Positions 17,787-25,858 of a stretch of DNA of 64,000 nt are shown in pieces. The notes under the pieces are model-generated. The model was not told where the DNA came from. It searched no databases and saw only the letters and a list, made by a program, of their open reading frames with translations. Each line of letters opens with the position of its first letter. Position 1 is the stretch's first letter. The position numbers and the translations under genes were made by a program. Source of the DNA: RBG-16-64-13 sp963718375 (GTDB lineage Bacteria; Actinomycetota; Thermoleophilia; RBG-16-64-13); contig CAVQZD010000005.1 of assembly GCA_963718375.1 (NCBI GenBank), forward strand, positions 1,296,000 to 1,359,999, given 5' to 3'.

Positions 17787-17812
17787 CGCAGCCGGCCTTG
17801 TGGCCGGCTGCG
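17787..17812. terminator. Perfect hairpin between sdhB and the tautomerase gene
   Basis: CGCAGCCGGCC, loop TTGT, GGCCGGCTGCG form an uninterrupted 11-bp GC stem at 17787-17812, about 50 bp past the sdhB stop. There is no T-tract on the minus strand. It may act as a 3' stabilising structure or a weak terminator for the long fumarase-succinate dehydrogenase message. Confidence 0.5.
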
Positions 17813-17860
17813 GTTCCTCATTCCTCTTTCACAGGGGGCTTGCGCCCCGATCAGAGGCTT

Positions 17861-18589
17861 CTACTTGGACTTACGGAACAGCTTTCTCCGAACTGCCGCC
17901 TTCTTTAGCCACTGGATACCCTCAGTGGGTATGAGCTCCTTCGGGCAAGCCTCGACGCAGTTCATGATGGTGTGGCAACGATACACACCGCGCTCGTTGT
18001 CCCAGCGCGGCATGCGCTCCCGCTTGGCTTCATCGCGCGAATCCACCTCGAACCGGAAGGCCTTGAGTAGCGCCGCCGGGCCGATGTAGTTCTCCTCACC
18101 CCACGCCGAGGGACAACTCGAGTAGCACGAACCGCAAAGGATGCAGTCCACGGGCATATCGATCTTCTTGCGTTCCTCTGGAGACTGGATGATCTCTTTG
18201 TCCGGATCTGGAGAATTCCGGATGAGCCAAGGCATGATGTACTCGTACTTGGCGAAGAAGTCGGTCATGTCGACGACCATGTCCTTGATGACCGGCATGT
18301 GTGGCATCGGACCTACGACGATCTCGTCGACGTGCATGTGTTTCACGTTGGTCTGGCAGGCCAGGCGATATGCGCCATTGACGTACATGGCGCAGCTGCC
18401 GCACACCGAGGCGCGGCAGCAATACCTGAACGACAGACTAGGGTCGAGGTTCTCTTGGATGTAGAACAGACCCTCAAGCACGGTCAGGTTCTCGCCCTCG
18501 TAGTGGACGACGTGCTCCTCCCACCGAGGCTCGGGGTTGGTCTTGTCCTGCGGATCCTGGCGCTTGAGGCGAAACTTGATATCAGGCAT
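17861..18589 (-). CDS. sdhB: Succinate dehydrogenase/fumarate reductase iron-sulfur subunit
   Basis: A 242-residue subunit that passes electrons between the flavoprotein and the membrane quinone site. The plant-type 2Fe-2S motif CCRASVCGSCAM is near residue 58; the 4Fe-4S and 3Fe-4S ligands are in CILCGSCYSSCP near residue 150 and CHTIMNCVEACP near residue 205. The frame is open far upstream, but the ATG at 18589 overlaps the sdhA stop (TGATG) and gives the normal N-terminus. It is the last gene of the six-gene operon. Confidence 0.95.
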   Translation of the reverse strand: MPDIKFRLKRQDPQDKTNPEPRWEEHVVHYEGENLTVLEGLFYIQENLDPSLSFRYCCRASVCGSCAMYVNGAYRLACQTNVKHMHVDEIVVGPMPHMPVIKDMVVDMTDFFAKYEYIMPWLIRNSPDPDKEIIQSPEERKKIDMPVDCILCGSCYSSCPSAWGEENYIGPAALLKAFRFEVDSRDEAKRERMPRWDNERGVYRCHTIMNCVEACPKELIPTEGIQWLKKAAVRRKLFRKSK

Positions 18590-20298
18590 CAGTACTTCCG
18601 CTCCTGTAGCTCGAAGGGGCCAAGGGTCACGGCCTTGAAGTCCAGACGCGGCACGTCCTTGTCCGACTGGTAGAAGGCCAGTGTGTGCTTGAGCCAGTTC
18701 TTGTCGTCGCGCGTGTTGAAGTCGGTCCGGAAGTGAGCTCCACGGGACTCCTTGCGCTCGATGGCGCCCAGGCAGACACACAGAGCCAAGTCGACCATGC
18801 CCTCGAACTCGACCGTGCGGATCATGTCGACGTTGAACACGCTGCCGGTCCAACGCAGGCCGATGTTCTTCACCCGCTCCTTCACCGACATGACCTTCTC
18901 CAGGCCCGCCTTCATGGTGGGCTCGTCGCGGAACAAGAAGAAGTGCTCTTTCATGGCCTTAGTCATCTCGGCCCGAAGCGCGTAGGCATCTTCAGTGCCG
19001 GTCTTGGCCGCCAGGTCATTGATCTTCTTTTCCAGCGCCTGCGTAGCCGCGTCTGCCGCGCGAGCGTCAGGCCGCTTCTCTTTCAGATCGGCCACATACC
19101 GGGCCACTTCGGCTCCGGCTCTCCGGCCGAACACGATGGTGTCCAGTAGGGAGTTGCCACCCAGACGGTTGGCTCCGTGCACCGACACACAGGCGCACTC
19201 GCCGGCCGCATACAGACCGGGCATGACCGTGGCTCCGTTCACATCGGTGTCGATGCCGCCCATCCAGTAGTGCTGGCTGGGGACGACGGGCACCGGCGCT
19301 TCGATGGGATCGACACCCTCGAAGTGGATTGCCAAGTCGCGGATACCCGGGAGACGCTCCAGGATCTTCTCTGCGCCTAGGTGACGCAGGTCGAGATACA
19401 CGTAGTTCTCACCGTTGATGCCCCGACCTTCATTGATCTCGGTCTGGATGGACCGAGCCGTGATGTCGCGGGGAGCCAGCTCCATCACGCTGGGCGCATA
19501 CTTCGCCATGAAGCGCTCGCCGTCGTTGTTGATCAGGTAGCCACCCTCACCGCGGGCACCCTCAGTCATGAGTATCTGCGTGGTGTAGAGACCTGTGGGA
19601 TGGAACTGGACGAACTCCATGTCCTTGAGCGGGACGCCCGCCTCGAAGGCGATCGACATGCCGCCGCCGGTGCTTATGATGCTGTTGGTGGTGTTGCTGT
19701 AGGTGCGGCCTGCGCCACCGGTGGCGATGACCACCGCATTGGCGGTGAAGGCCTCGAACCCGCCGCGGGTCATGTCGTAGGACACGACCCCTTGGCACAC
19801 ACCGTCGGCCACGATCAGCTTGGCCACGTATTGCTCTACGTAGATCTTGACCTGCTGCTTGTAGGCCTGCTCGACCAGGGTGTGCAACAGGTAGTGGCCG
19901 GTCTTGTCCGCGCCATAACAGCAGCGCGGGAAGCCGGCGCCGCCGAACGGACGCTGGGCGATGGTGCCGTCCTCAAAACGCGAGAACGGGCAGCCCCAGT
20001 GATCCATGTCGTAGATGACCCCAGGGGCATCCTTGGCCATCTGTATGGCGCAGTCCTGGTCGACCAAGTAGTCGCCGCCCTTGACGGTGTCGAATGCGTG
20101 CCTCTCGGGAGCATCGTCCTTGCCGTCGGGATGGTTACCGAGAGCGGCGTTGATGCCACCCTGGGCTTGGCCCGAGTGGCTGCGGCCCGGGTGCACTTGC
20201 GAGAGTATCGCTACGTCGACCCCAGCCTGCTTCGCTTCTATCGCGGCGCGAAGACCCGCAAGGCCTCCACCCACGATGATTACGTCGTGATGGATCAT
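18589..20298 (-). CDS. sdhA: Succinate dehydrogenase/fumarate reductase flavoprotein subunit
   Basis: A 569-residue flavoprotein with GGGLAGLRAA near residue 10 (FAD Rossmann) and RSHSGQAQGGINAAL near residue 40, where His is the covalent FAD site. The substrate-binding FVQFHPTGLY is near 227 and the HGANRLGGNSLLDTIVFGRRAG block near 370-390. The Gln-Ala-Gln-Gly-Gly version of the His motif is less common than Ala-Ala-Gln-Gly-Gly. The direction of catalysis (succinate oxidation or fumarate reduction) cannot be decided from sequence. Confidence 0.95.
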   Translation of the reverse strand: MIHHDVIIVGGGLAGLRAAIEAKQAGVDVAILSQVHPGRSHSGQAQGGINAALGNHPDGKDDAPERHAFDTVKGGDYLVDQDCAIQMAKDAPGVIYDMDHWGCPFSRFEDGTIAQRPFGGAGFPRCCYGADKTGHYLLHTLVEQAYKQQVKIYVEQYVAKLIVADGVCQGVVSYDMTRGGFEAFTANAVVIATGGAGRTYSNTTNSIISTGGGMSIAFEAGVPLKDMEFVQFHPTGLYTTQILMTEGARGEGGYLINNDGERFMAKYAPSVMELAPRDITARSIQTEINEGRGINGENYVYLDLRHLGAEKILERLPGIRDLAIHFEGVDPIEAPVPVVPSQHYWMGGIDTDVNGATVMPGLYAAGECACVSVHGANRLGGNSLLDTIVFGRRAGAEVARYVADLKEKRPDARAADAATQALEKKINDLAAKTGTEDAYALRAEMTKAMKEHFFLFRDEPTMKAGLEKVMSVKERVKNIGLRWTGSVFNVDMIRTVEFEGMVDLALCVCLGAIERKESRGAHFRTDFNTRDDKNWLKHTLAFYQSDKDVPRLDFKAVTLGPFELQERKY

Positions 20299-20305
20299 AT
20301 CTTCC

Positions 20306-20683
20306 TCACCCTACCTGATAGCCGATCCAGGGCCAGAGCGCCCAGGTACCGTACGCCACGGCCGCGATTCCTACCACCCACAGCGTTATGTTCAGACCGA
20401 CCACCGCTTTGCGGCTGCTGAACCAGTAGTCCATGAGCACCATGCGCAGACCGTTAAGCGCGTGGTAGACACCGGCGAAGAGCAGGATGAGATCCACAGC
20501 CGTGTACGCACCGTGGGCCACCCGCTCGCCGATCGTGTTGTAGTTGATGTCACCGATACTGAGTATGTGCGTGAAGATCAGGTGTACCGCGATGGTCACT
20601 ATGATCAGCACAGCAGTGATGCGCTGGAACAGCCACGCCGTCATGCCGCCCTTGTGCGTAGTCACAGTCTCCGCATTCATCAT
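20306..20683 (-). CDS. sdhD: Succinate dehydrogenase/fumarate reductase membrane anchor subunit (SdhD-like)
   Basis: A 125-residue protein with three hydrophobic segments (about 17-38, 58-75 and 93-115). YHALNGLRMVLMDY near residue 70 contains a His expected to ligate heme b. The same motif occurs in the upstream sdhC, so the two anchors look like paralogues. The ATG at 20683 overlaps the sdhC stop (ATGA). The longer frame back to 20860 has an unrelated, non-membrane N-terminus and is rejected. Confidence 0.88.
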   Translation of the reverse strand: MMNAETVTTHKGGMTAWLFQRITAVLIIVTIAVHLIFTHILSIGDINYNTIGERVAHGAYTAVDLILLFAGVYHALNGLRMVLMDYWFSSRKAVVGLNITLWVVGIAAVAYGTWALWPWIGYQVG

Positions 20684-21090
20684 GAGGTCACCCCCTGGAT
20701 GTCGAGGAGGTGGTCGATGGCGACCCAGGCGAAGAACGCCACGCAGATCACCGCGATCGCCATGACGACCCAGAAGACCGCCTTGTGCCTTTGTATGCCA
20801 AGGCCGAAGTCCATCAGCACTATGCGCACGCCGTTGAGCGCGTGATAGAGCACCGCCCACACCAGAAGCAGATCCAGAAGGATGGCGAGCGGGTGCTCAA
20901 AGAACTCCATGATGGAGTTGAGCGTGCTGCCCTCCGAACCGAACCGGCCGGTGGAGATGACGCCTATATGGACAAACAGATAGAAGACAAGCACGAGACC
21001 GCTTATCCGGAAGAGCACCCAGGCCCACATGCCTGTCGCCTTCCAGAGACCGGCCCCTACATTGGCCGTCTCGCGAGGTTTACCGCTCAA
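20680..21090 (-). CDS. sdhC: Succinate dehydrogenase/fumarate reductase cytochrome b subunit (SdhC-like)
   Basis: A 136-residue three-helix membrane subunit. MWAWVLFRISGLVLVFYLF near residue 21 is the typical first helix, with the Arg and Ser of the SdhC quinone-site motif. YHALNGVRIVLMDF near residue 82 carries the probable heme-b His. It starts at a TTG that overlaps the fumarase beta stop (TTGA), with GGAAGGGAGA upstream. Confidence 0.9.
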   Translation of the reverse strand: MSGKPRETANVGAGLWKATGMWAWVLFRISGLVLVFYLFVHIGVISTGRFGSEGSTLNSIMEFFEHPLAILLDLLLVWAVLYHALNGVRIVLMDFGLGIQRHKAVFWVVMAIAVICVAFFAWVAIDHLLDIQGVTS

Positions 21091-21647
21091 GAGTCTCCCT
21101 TCCTTTCGTACTGCTTGCGACCCTCAGTGTAGAGGTCGCCTCCGTACATGTCGTTGATGACCACTACCGGGAATTCCCTGACCTCGAGCTCCCTGATCGC
21201 TTCGGGTCCGAGGTCTTCATAGGCAACCACTTTCGCTGAGATTATTCGCTGAGCGAGTAGGGCGCCGGCGCCGCCGGTGGCGCCTAGATATACAGCCTTG
21301 TCGCGCTTGAGGGCTTCTTTCACGGCATCGTTGCGTGAGCCTTTGCCGATCATACCCTTGAGCCCGATGGCCGTCAGCTTGGGCGAGTAGATGTCCATGC
21401 GACCCGAAGTGGTAGGGCCAGCAGACCCGATAACGTCGCCCGGCTTCGGCGGGGTCGGGCCGACGAAGTAGATGATCTGCCCCTTCAGCTCCACGGGCAG
21501 CGGCTCGCCCTTGTCGAGCAACTCCACGAGTCTCTTGTGAGCGGCGTCCCGGCCCGTGAGGATAGTGCCGGTGATGAGTAGGCGGTCGCCCGCATGCAGG
21601 GTCTCGATGACCTCGTCGGTGACGGGGGTGTTGATGACTCGATCCAT
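21087..21647 (-). CDS. Fe-S dependent (class I) fumarate hydratase beta subunit
   Basis: A 186-residue C-terminal-type subunit of two-subunit class I hydro-lyases (fumarase or L-tartrate dehydratase). ITGTILTGRDAAHKRLVELL, VGPTPPKPGDVIGSAGPTT and MIGKGSRND are family blocks. The ATG overlaps the alpha stop (TGATG). The linkage to succinate dehydrogenase genes favours fumarase over tartrate dehydratase. Confidence 0.9.
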   Translation of the reverse strand: MDRVINTPVTDEVIETLHAGDRLLITGTILTGRDAAHKRLVELLDKGEPLPVELKGQIIYFVGPTPPKPGDVIGSAGPTTSGRMDIYSPKLTAIGLKGMIGKGSRNDAVKEALKRDKAVYLGATGGAGALLAQRIISAKVVAYEDLGPEAIRELEVREFPVVVINDMYGGDLYTEGRKQYERKGDS

Positions 21648-22492
21648 CAGAGCACCGCCTCCTTGTGCCGAGCGGAATGACATTGCACGTTCACCGCTAC
21701 CGGCATGCTTGCGATATGGCAAGGCAGCTCTTCGATGAACACGTCGATGACCGAGGTCGTGCCACCCAGACCCGCCGGGCCGATGCCGAGCGCGTTGCAG
21801 CGCTTCTCGATGTCGTCCTCCAGCGCCGCCAACCTCGGTTCGGGGTTGGTAGAACCCACTTCGCGCAGCAGGGAATGCTTGGCCATGTAGGCTGCCTTCT
21901 CGAAAGTGCCACCCAGCCCCACACCCACTATGATGGGCGGGCAGGGATTCGGACCGGCTTTGCTGACGGTATCGACTATGAAGTCGACGGCCCCCTGAGT
22001 GCCCTGCGAAGGCTTGAGCATGCCGATGGCGCTCATGTTCTCAGCACCGCCGCCCTTGGGCGCCACGATGACCCGTACCTTCTCTCCGGGCACGATGCGC
22101 GTATGCAGCATGGCGGGCGTGTTGTCGCCGGTGTTCTTACGGGCCCCGATGGGGTCCGCCGCGGCCGACTTGCGCAGGAATCCATCCGCGTAGCCCTTGC
22201 GGACACCCTCGTCCACTGCTTCTTCGAGACTGCCACCCACCAGGTGTACGTCTTGGCCCACCTCCAGGAACACTACCGCCAGTCCGGTATCCTGGCAGAG
22301 AGGACGCTCAGTGTCCTTGGCCAGTTTGGCGTTCTCGAGCAGCTGACTGAGGATATCGCGTCCGGTCTCTGACTCTTCCTGCTTCAAAGCCTTCTCGAAG
22401 AAGGCCACCACATCGTCGCCCAGGTTGTTGCACGCGTCGATCGCCAGAGCAGCGACCGCGTCGGTCACCCGTGCGACATCCAGCTCCCTCAC
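21647..22492 (-). CDS. Fe-S dependent (class I) fumarate hydratase alpha subunit
   Basis: A 281-residue alpha subunit. Three cysteines expected to hold the 4Fe-4S cluster are seen in RPLCQDTGLA (near residue 66), NPCPPIIVGVGLG (near 185) and KRCNALGIGPAGLGG (near 233). The GTG start has GGGAGGAC upstream. It is the first gene of the operon with the beta subunit and sdhC, sdhD, sdhA and sdhB, so malate, fumarate and succinate are interconverted from one transcript. The cluster is oxygen-labile, which fits an anaerobic lifestyle. Confidence 0.9.
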   Translation of the reverse strand: MRELDVARVTDAVAALAIDACNNLGDDVVAFFEKALKQEESETGRDILSQLLENAKLAKDTERPLCQDTGLAVVFLEVGQDVHLVGGSLEEAVDEGVRKGYADGFLRKSAAADPIGARKNTGDNTPAMLHTRIVPGEKVRVIVAPKGGGAENMSAIGMLKPSQGTQGAVDFIVDTVSKAGPNPCPPIIVGVGLGGTFEKAAYMAKHSLLREVGSTNPEPRLAALEDDIEKRCNALGIGPAGLGGTTSVIDVFIEELPCHIASMPVAVNVQCHSARHKEAVL

Positions 22493-22585
22493 TTGTCCTC
22501 CCTGGATAGGTGTGGATCGATAAGTGATATATGTATACCAAAAACGCGCTCGATGCGTACGACGCGATGACGTACACTAGCAGGC
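22493..22585. promoter_or_regulatory. AT-rich divergent promoter region between fumarase operon and trpS
   Basis: This 93-bp gap contains an unusually AT-rich block (ataagtgatatatgtata, from about 22520) where the minus-strand operon promoter probably lies. On the plus strand TACACT at 22573-22578 ends 7 nt before the trpS ATG and suggests a leaderless trpS message. No T-box structure fits in this space. Confidence 0.45.
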
Positions 22586-23557
22586 ATGCGCGTTCTGTCC
22601 GGCATCCAGCCCTCCGGTAGACCCCATCTGGGCAACTACTTCGGCGCCTTGCGCCAGTACATCGCTCTTCAGGAGGGCAACGACCCCTTCTATTTCATAG
22701 CCAGCTACCATGCCCTCACCGCCGTCCAAGAACCCGGGCTAATGCGCGAGTACACGACGGGGGTCGCCCTGGACTTTCTCGCCCTCGGATTGGACCCTCA
22801 GAAGAGCGCTCTGTTCGCCCAGCAGGACGTCCCAGAGGTCACAGAGCTCGCGTGGATACTCTCCTGCGTCACGCCCATGGGTCTGCTCGAGCGCGCGGTC
22901 AGCTATAAGGACAAGGTCGCCCAAGGCCTGGCTCCCAATCACGGCCTGTTCGCTTATCCCGTGCTGCAGGCGGCAGACATACTCATCTACCTGTCGGATA
23001 TCGTGCCCGTGGGCCAGGATCAGAAGCAGCACCTGGAGATGACCCGCGATATCGCCGGCAAGTTCAACCAGCAATTCGGCGAGGTCTTCGTCCTGCCCAA
23101 GCCTTACATCCTCGATGCCACCGCGGTAGTCCCAGGAACGGATGGCCGCAAGATGTCCAAGAGCTATGGCAACGAGATAGGCATCTTCGACGAGGGCAAG
23201 GAGCTCAAGAAGAAGATCATGTCCATAGTGACCGATTCGGCCCCCGTGGACGCGCCCAAGGATCCGAGCGACTCCACGCCGTTCCAGCTCCTCAGCCTGA
23301 TCGCCACGCCCGAGGAGACCAAGGAATGGGAAGCGCGCTATGAGGCCGGCGGGATGGGTTACGGTGAGATCAAGGCACGCCTCTTGCAGCTCATTGACGA
23401 GCATTTCGCCCCCTTCAGGGAGCGGCGCCGCGAGCTGGCGTCTTCGCCCGACTACGTCACGGACGTGCTGCGCGAGGGCGGCGCTAAGGCTCGGGCGGTC
23501 GCTCAGCAGGTGATGCACAGGGTGCGAGAGGTCACAGGACTCCCTACCACCTACTAG
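22586..23557 (+). CDS. trpS: Tryptophanyl-tRNA synthetase
   Basis: A 323-residue class I synthetase charging tRNA-Trp. The HIGH-type motif is in SGIQPSGRPHLGNYFGAL (residues 5-22) and the KMSKS loop in GRKMSKSYGNEIGIF (near residue 190). YPVLQAADILIY and PVGQDQKQHLEMTRDIA are typical TrpS blocks. Length is normal. No clear Shine-Dalgarno precedes the ATG; a -10-like TACACT lies 7 nt upstream. Confidence 0.96.
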   Translation: MRVLSGIQPSGRPHLGNYFGALRQYIALQEGNDPFYFIASYHALTAVQEPGLMREYTTGVALDFLALGLDPQKSALFAQQDVPEVTELAWILSCVTPMGLLERAVSYKDKVAQGLAPNHGLFAYPVLQAADILIYLSDIVPVGQDQKQHLEMTRDIAGKFNQQFGEVFVLPKPYILDATAVVPGTDGRKMSKSYGNEIGIFDEGKELKKKIMSIVTDSAPVDAPKDPSDSTPFQLLSLIATPEETKEWEARYEAGGMGYGEIKARLLQLIDEHFAPFRERRRELASSPDYVTDVLREGGAKARAVAQQVMHRVREVTGLPTTY

Positions 23558-23570
23558 GAGTGTCTCGCCG

Positions 23571-24143
23571 GTGGAGCTTTTCGACCTGACCGTGCCGCTC
23601 AGTCCGGAACTCGAGGTCCTTCCGGGGGATCCGCCGGTGACGGTGGAGCGCACCGCCTCCCACGAGACGCACGGGTTCGAAGTCGCCCGAATAGGTATGG
23701 GCTCCCACTCCGGTACGCATGTCGAGGCCCCGCGCCACTTCTACCCGAACGGACTCACTCTGGACGCTTTCCCTCTCCGGCGCTTCATCGGGCCTGGGGT
23801 AGTCCTGGACTGTCGCTCGTTAGAGACGCTGGCAGGCCAGCTCCGCGAGTGGCCCCTGGCTGAACACGGACTTGCCCTGCTGTGGATGGATGGGGCCCCG
23901 CTGACGCTGGACGCGGCCGAGATGCTTGCCGCCGCGGGAGCGGGACTGGTCGGCACCGACGCGCCCAGCATAGATGATGAGCCTTACCACGTGCACCGCT
24001 TCCTGCTGGCGAGAGACATCTTGATCGCGGAGAATCTTGCGAACCTCGGGCGTCTCGGTCCTGGTCCCGCGCTCTGCGCATTGCTGCCTCTGTCCTTCAA
24101 GGGCACCGACGCGGCTCCGATGAGAGCTATCGCCTGGCGGTGA
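23571..24143 (+). CDS. Cyclase/kynurenine formamidase-family metal-dependent hydrolase
   Basis: A 190-residue protein of the cyclase family (PF04199 type). The metal-binding motif HSGTHVEAPRHF (near residue 46) is the family HxGTHxDxPxHF, and later GTDAPSIDD contains another expected Asp. Members hydrolyse N-formylkynurenine or related amides, but the substrate cannot be assigned here. It starts 13 bp after trpS at a GTG on the same strand, so a link to tryptophan metabolism is possible but unproven. Confidence 0.8.
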   Translation: MELFDLTVPLSPELEVLPGDPPVTVERTASHETHGFEVARIGMGSHSGTHVEAPRHFYPNGLTLDAFPLRRFIGPGVVLDCRSLETLAGQLREWPLAEHGLALLWMDGAPLTLDAAEMLAAAGAGLVGTDAPSIDDEPYHVHRFLLARDILIAENLANLGRLGPGPALCALLPLSFKGTDAAPMRAIAWR

Positions 24144-24209
24144 CGGTCGGCGACGGCGCCGGTCGGCGGCGACTGCGCCGTCTGGCCACCAAGTGGAAGA
24201 CCGTCTGGG

Positions 24210-24845
24210 CTACTCGGTCGCCGGAACCAGGGTGGTCGTCGTCGCGTTCTGTGAAGCGCTACCGGCGCCGCCATCTTGGCTCTGCGCGCCAGCGCTGAAC
24301 GTGATCAAGGCCGGGTACCAAGGCGGGTTGTAGACGAGGGTGGGCTCGGCTCCCGTGGCACCCCTGAAAGTCAGGAGCAGGTCGAGCGAGGTGCCGTAGA
24401 TGATGCTGCGGGCCTGCGGTCCCGACCGAGTGGGCTCTATGGTGCTGAGCACGTTGCCGATCTGGCACACGAAGTCCTCGGGATCCAAGCGCAGAGGCAC
24501 CTGACCACGGTTTTCGACATGTACGTAGGCTTGATAGAAGGTGATGCCCGCGGCAGGAGCCACTAGGGCTTCGTCGCTGAGCCTCTGGGCGGGAGACACC
24601 GGCTGGAAAGCCGCTTCGAGGGACTTGACTGTGATGACTGCGTTCTCTACGGTGACACCGGAGCCTATACCCCCGACCACGTTGTCCGCTGAGTCCTCAC
24701 TGACATCGTCGGACCCAGGCACAGCGTCATCCTTGCCCGAGCAAGCGGTCAGCCCGAAGACAGCCAAAGAGACCAACACGCATGCCGCTGCAAGTCGCAT
24801 CATCGGGCGGCGAGCCAAGGCCCCAAAGCCCGTAGTGGTCTCCAT
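24210..24845 (-). CDS. Putative secreted lipoprotein
   Basis: A 211-residue lipoprotein. After an Arg-rich N-terminus, a hydrophobic signal (MMRLAAACVLVSLAVFGLTA) ends in the lipobox LTAC followed by SGKDD. An acidic linker leads to a beta-rich domain that includes YQAYVHVENRGQVPLRLDPE, resembling the DUF4352-type immunoglobulin-like fold. The tail is Ser/Thr/Gln rich. I chose ATG 24845 because GGAGG lies 8 nt upstream; the frame also has ATG 24869 and ATG 24803. Lgt, encoded at 16.7 kb, would modify its Cys. Confidence 0.7.
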   Translation of the reverse strand: METTTGFGALARRPMMRLAAACVLVSLAVFGLTACSGKDDAVPGSDDVSEDSADNVVGGIGSGVTVENAVITVKSLEAAFQPVSPAQRLSDEALVAPAAGITFYQAYVHVENRGQVPLRLDPEDFVCQIGNVLSTIEPTRSGPQARSIIYGTSLDLLLTFRGATGAEPTLVYNPPWYPALITFSAGAQSQDGGAGSASQNATTTTLVPATE

Positions 24846-24893
24846 CAGTCGCGCCTCCGGCAATCTCATAGCAAGTCAGTATATCCTCTACTC

Positions 24894-25817
24894 ATGCACG
24901 GACGAATCCGGGTAGGCACGTGTTCCTGGACGGACCCCACCATGGTGCGGGCTTGGTACCCCACGTCCGTGCGTACGGCGGCGGATAGACTGCGATTCTA
25001 TTCCAGCCATTTCGATACCGTCGAGGTGGATTCCAGCTTCTATGGCCTGCCCACACCGACGACCGCCGCTGCCTGGGCGGACCGGACCCCGGCGGGCTTC
25101 ACCTTCCACATCAAAGCCTTCGCCATGCTGACGAGGCACGGGGTGCGACCCGAACAGCTCCCTCCGCCCCTGCGGGAGAGACACAGCTATGAATTGGACA
25201 GGCAAGGCCGCATCCTTCATCCCTCCAGAGATTTGCGCGAGGAAGCCTTCGCCCTCTTCGTCTCGGCGCTGGACCCACTCCGGGCGCAGGACAAGCTGGG
25301 TCTGGTGTTGATGCAGTATCCGCCCTACTTCGTCGCCAACAGCGCCAACCGCGATTACGTCTCTTACAGCGTTGGGCTGCTGTCGCCCCTCGCAGTGGCG
25401 GTCGAATTCCGGCACTCGTCTTGGCTGGAGGGCGAGACTGCGGCCGAGACGCTGGACCTCCTGGCCTCGCTGGACGCGTCCTACGTCTGCGTCGATGAGC
25501 CGAGACTCGAGGCCGCAAATGTTCTGCCGCCGCTGGCCGCGGTCACCGCCGACACCGCCTACGTACGCTTTCACGGGCGCAACGCCTCGACCTGGAACGC
25601 CAGCACCTCGTCGGCAGCTGAACGGTTCAAGTACTCGTACGCCGAGGAGGAACTCCAAGAATGGGTGGAGCCTGCCGTGCACATGGCCGAGCAGGCTTCC
25701 ACCACCTATCTCATGTTCAACAACTGCTTCGCCGACTACGCTCCCAAGAACGCCCAGCAGATGCTCACCCTGTTCGACTCCGCACAGCAGACTGAGCCAC
25801 CGCGCCCCGAAGAGTAG
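24894..25817 (+). CDS. DUF72 (YecE-like) family protein
   Basis: A 307-residue TIM-barrel-type protein of the DUF72 family. It begins RIRVGTCSWTDP and continues with the family blocks YSSHFDTVEVDSSFYGLP, FTFHIKAFAMLT, LGLVLMQYPPYF, AVEFRHSSW and YVRFHGRN. The biochemical role of DUF72 proteins is not established. A TATATC box 8 nt before the ATG and no Shine-Dalgarno suggest a leaderless transcript. The gap to the divergent lipoprotein gene is only 48 bp, so their promoters overlap. Confidence 0.85.
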   Translation: MHGRIRVGTCSWTDPTMVRAWYPTSVRTAADRLRFYSSHFDTVEVDSSFYGLPTPTTAAAWADRTPAGFTFHIKAFAMLTRHGVRPEQLPPPLRERHSYELDRQGRILHPSRDLREEAFALFVSALDPLRAQDKLGLVLMQYPPYFVANSANRDYVSYSVGLLSPLAVAVEFRHSSWLEGETAAETLDLLASLDASYVCVDEPRLEAANVLPPLAAVTADTAYVRFHGRNASTWNASTSSAAERFKYSYAEEELQEWVEPAVHMAEQASTTYLMFNNCFADYAPKNAQQMLTLFDSAQQTEPPRPEE

Positions 25818-25821
25818 GTTT

Positions 25822-25840
25822 CTGCCGGTCGCACCGGCAG
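25822..25840. terminator. Hairpin between convergent DUF72 gene and trpB
   Basis: CTGCCGGT, loop CGC, ACCGGCAG form a perfect 8-bp stem in the 41-bp gap between the two stop codons. There is no T-tract on either strand, so it may be a weak bidirectional terminator. Confidence 0.45.
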
Positions 25841-25858
25841 CTCCGGGCCCTCCCCACG

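Noticed and set aside
19381..20421. Long plus-strand open frame of 346 codons opposite sdhA
   Set aside because: It is antisense to an unmistakable SdhA and its product has no recognisable motif; long antisense frames are expected at this GC content.
22493..22585. T-box leader for trpS
   Set aside because: The 93-bp gap is too short for a T-box and contains no such fold.
22739..23653. Minus-strand 304-codon frame opposite trpS
   Set aside because: Shadow of trpS; no motif, and it crosses into the next gene.
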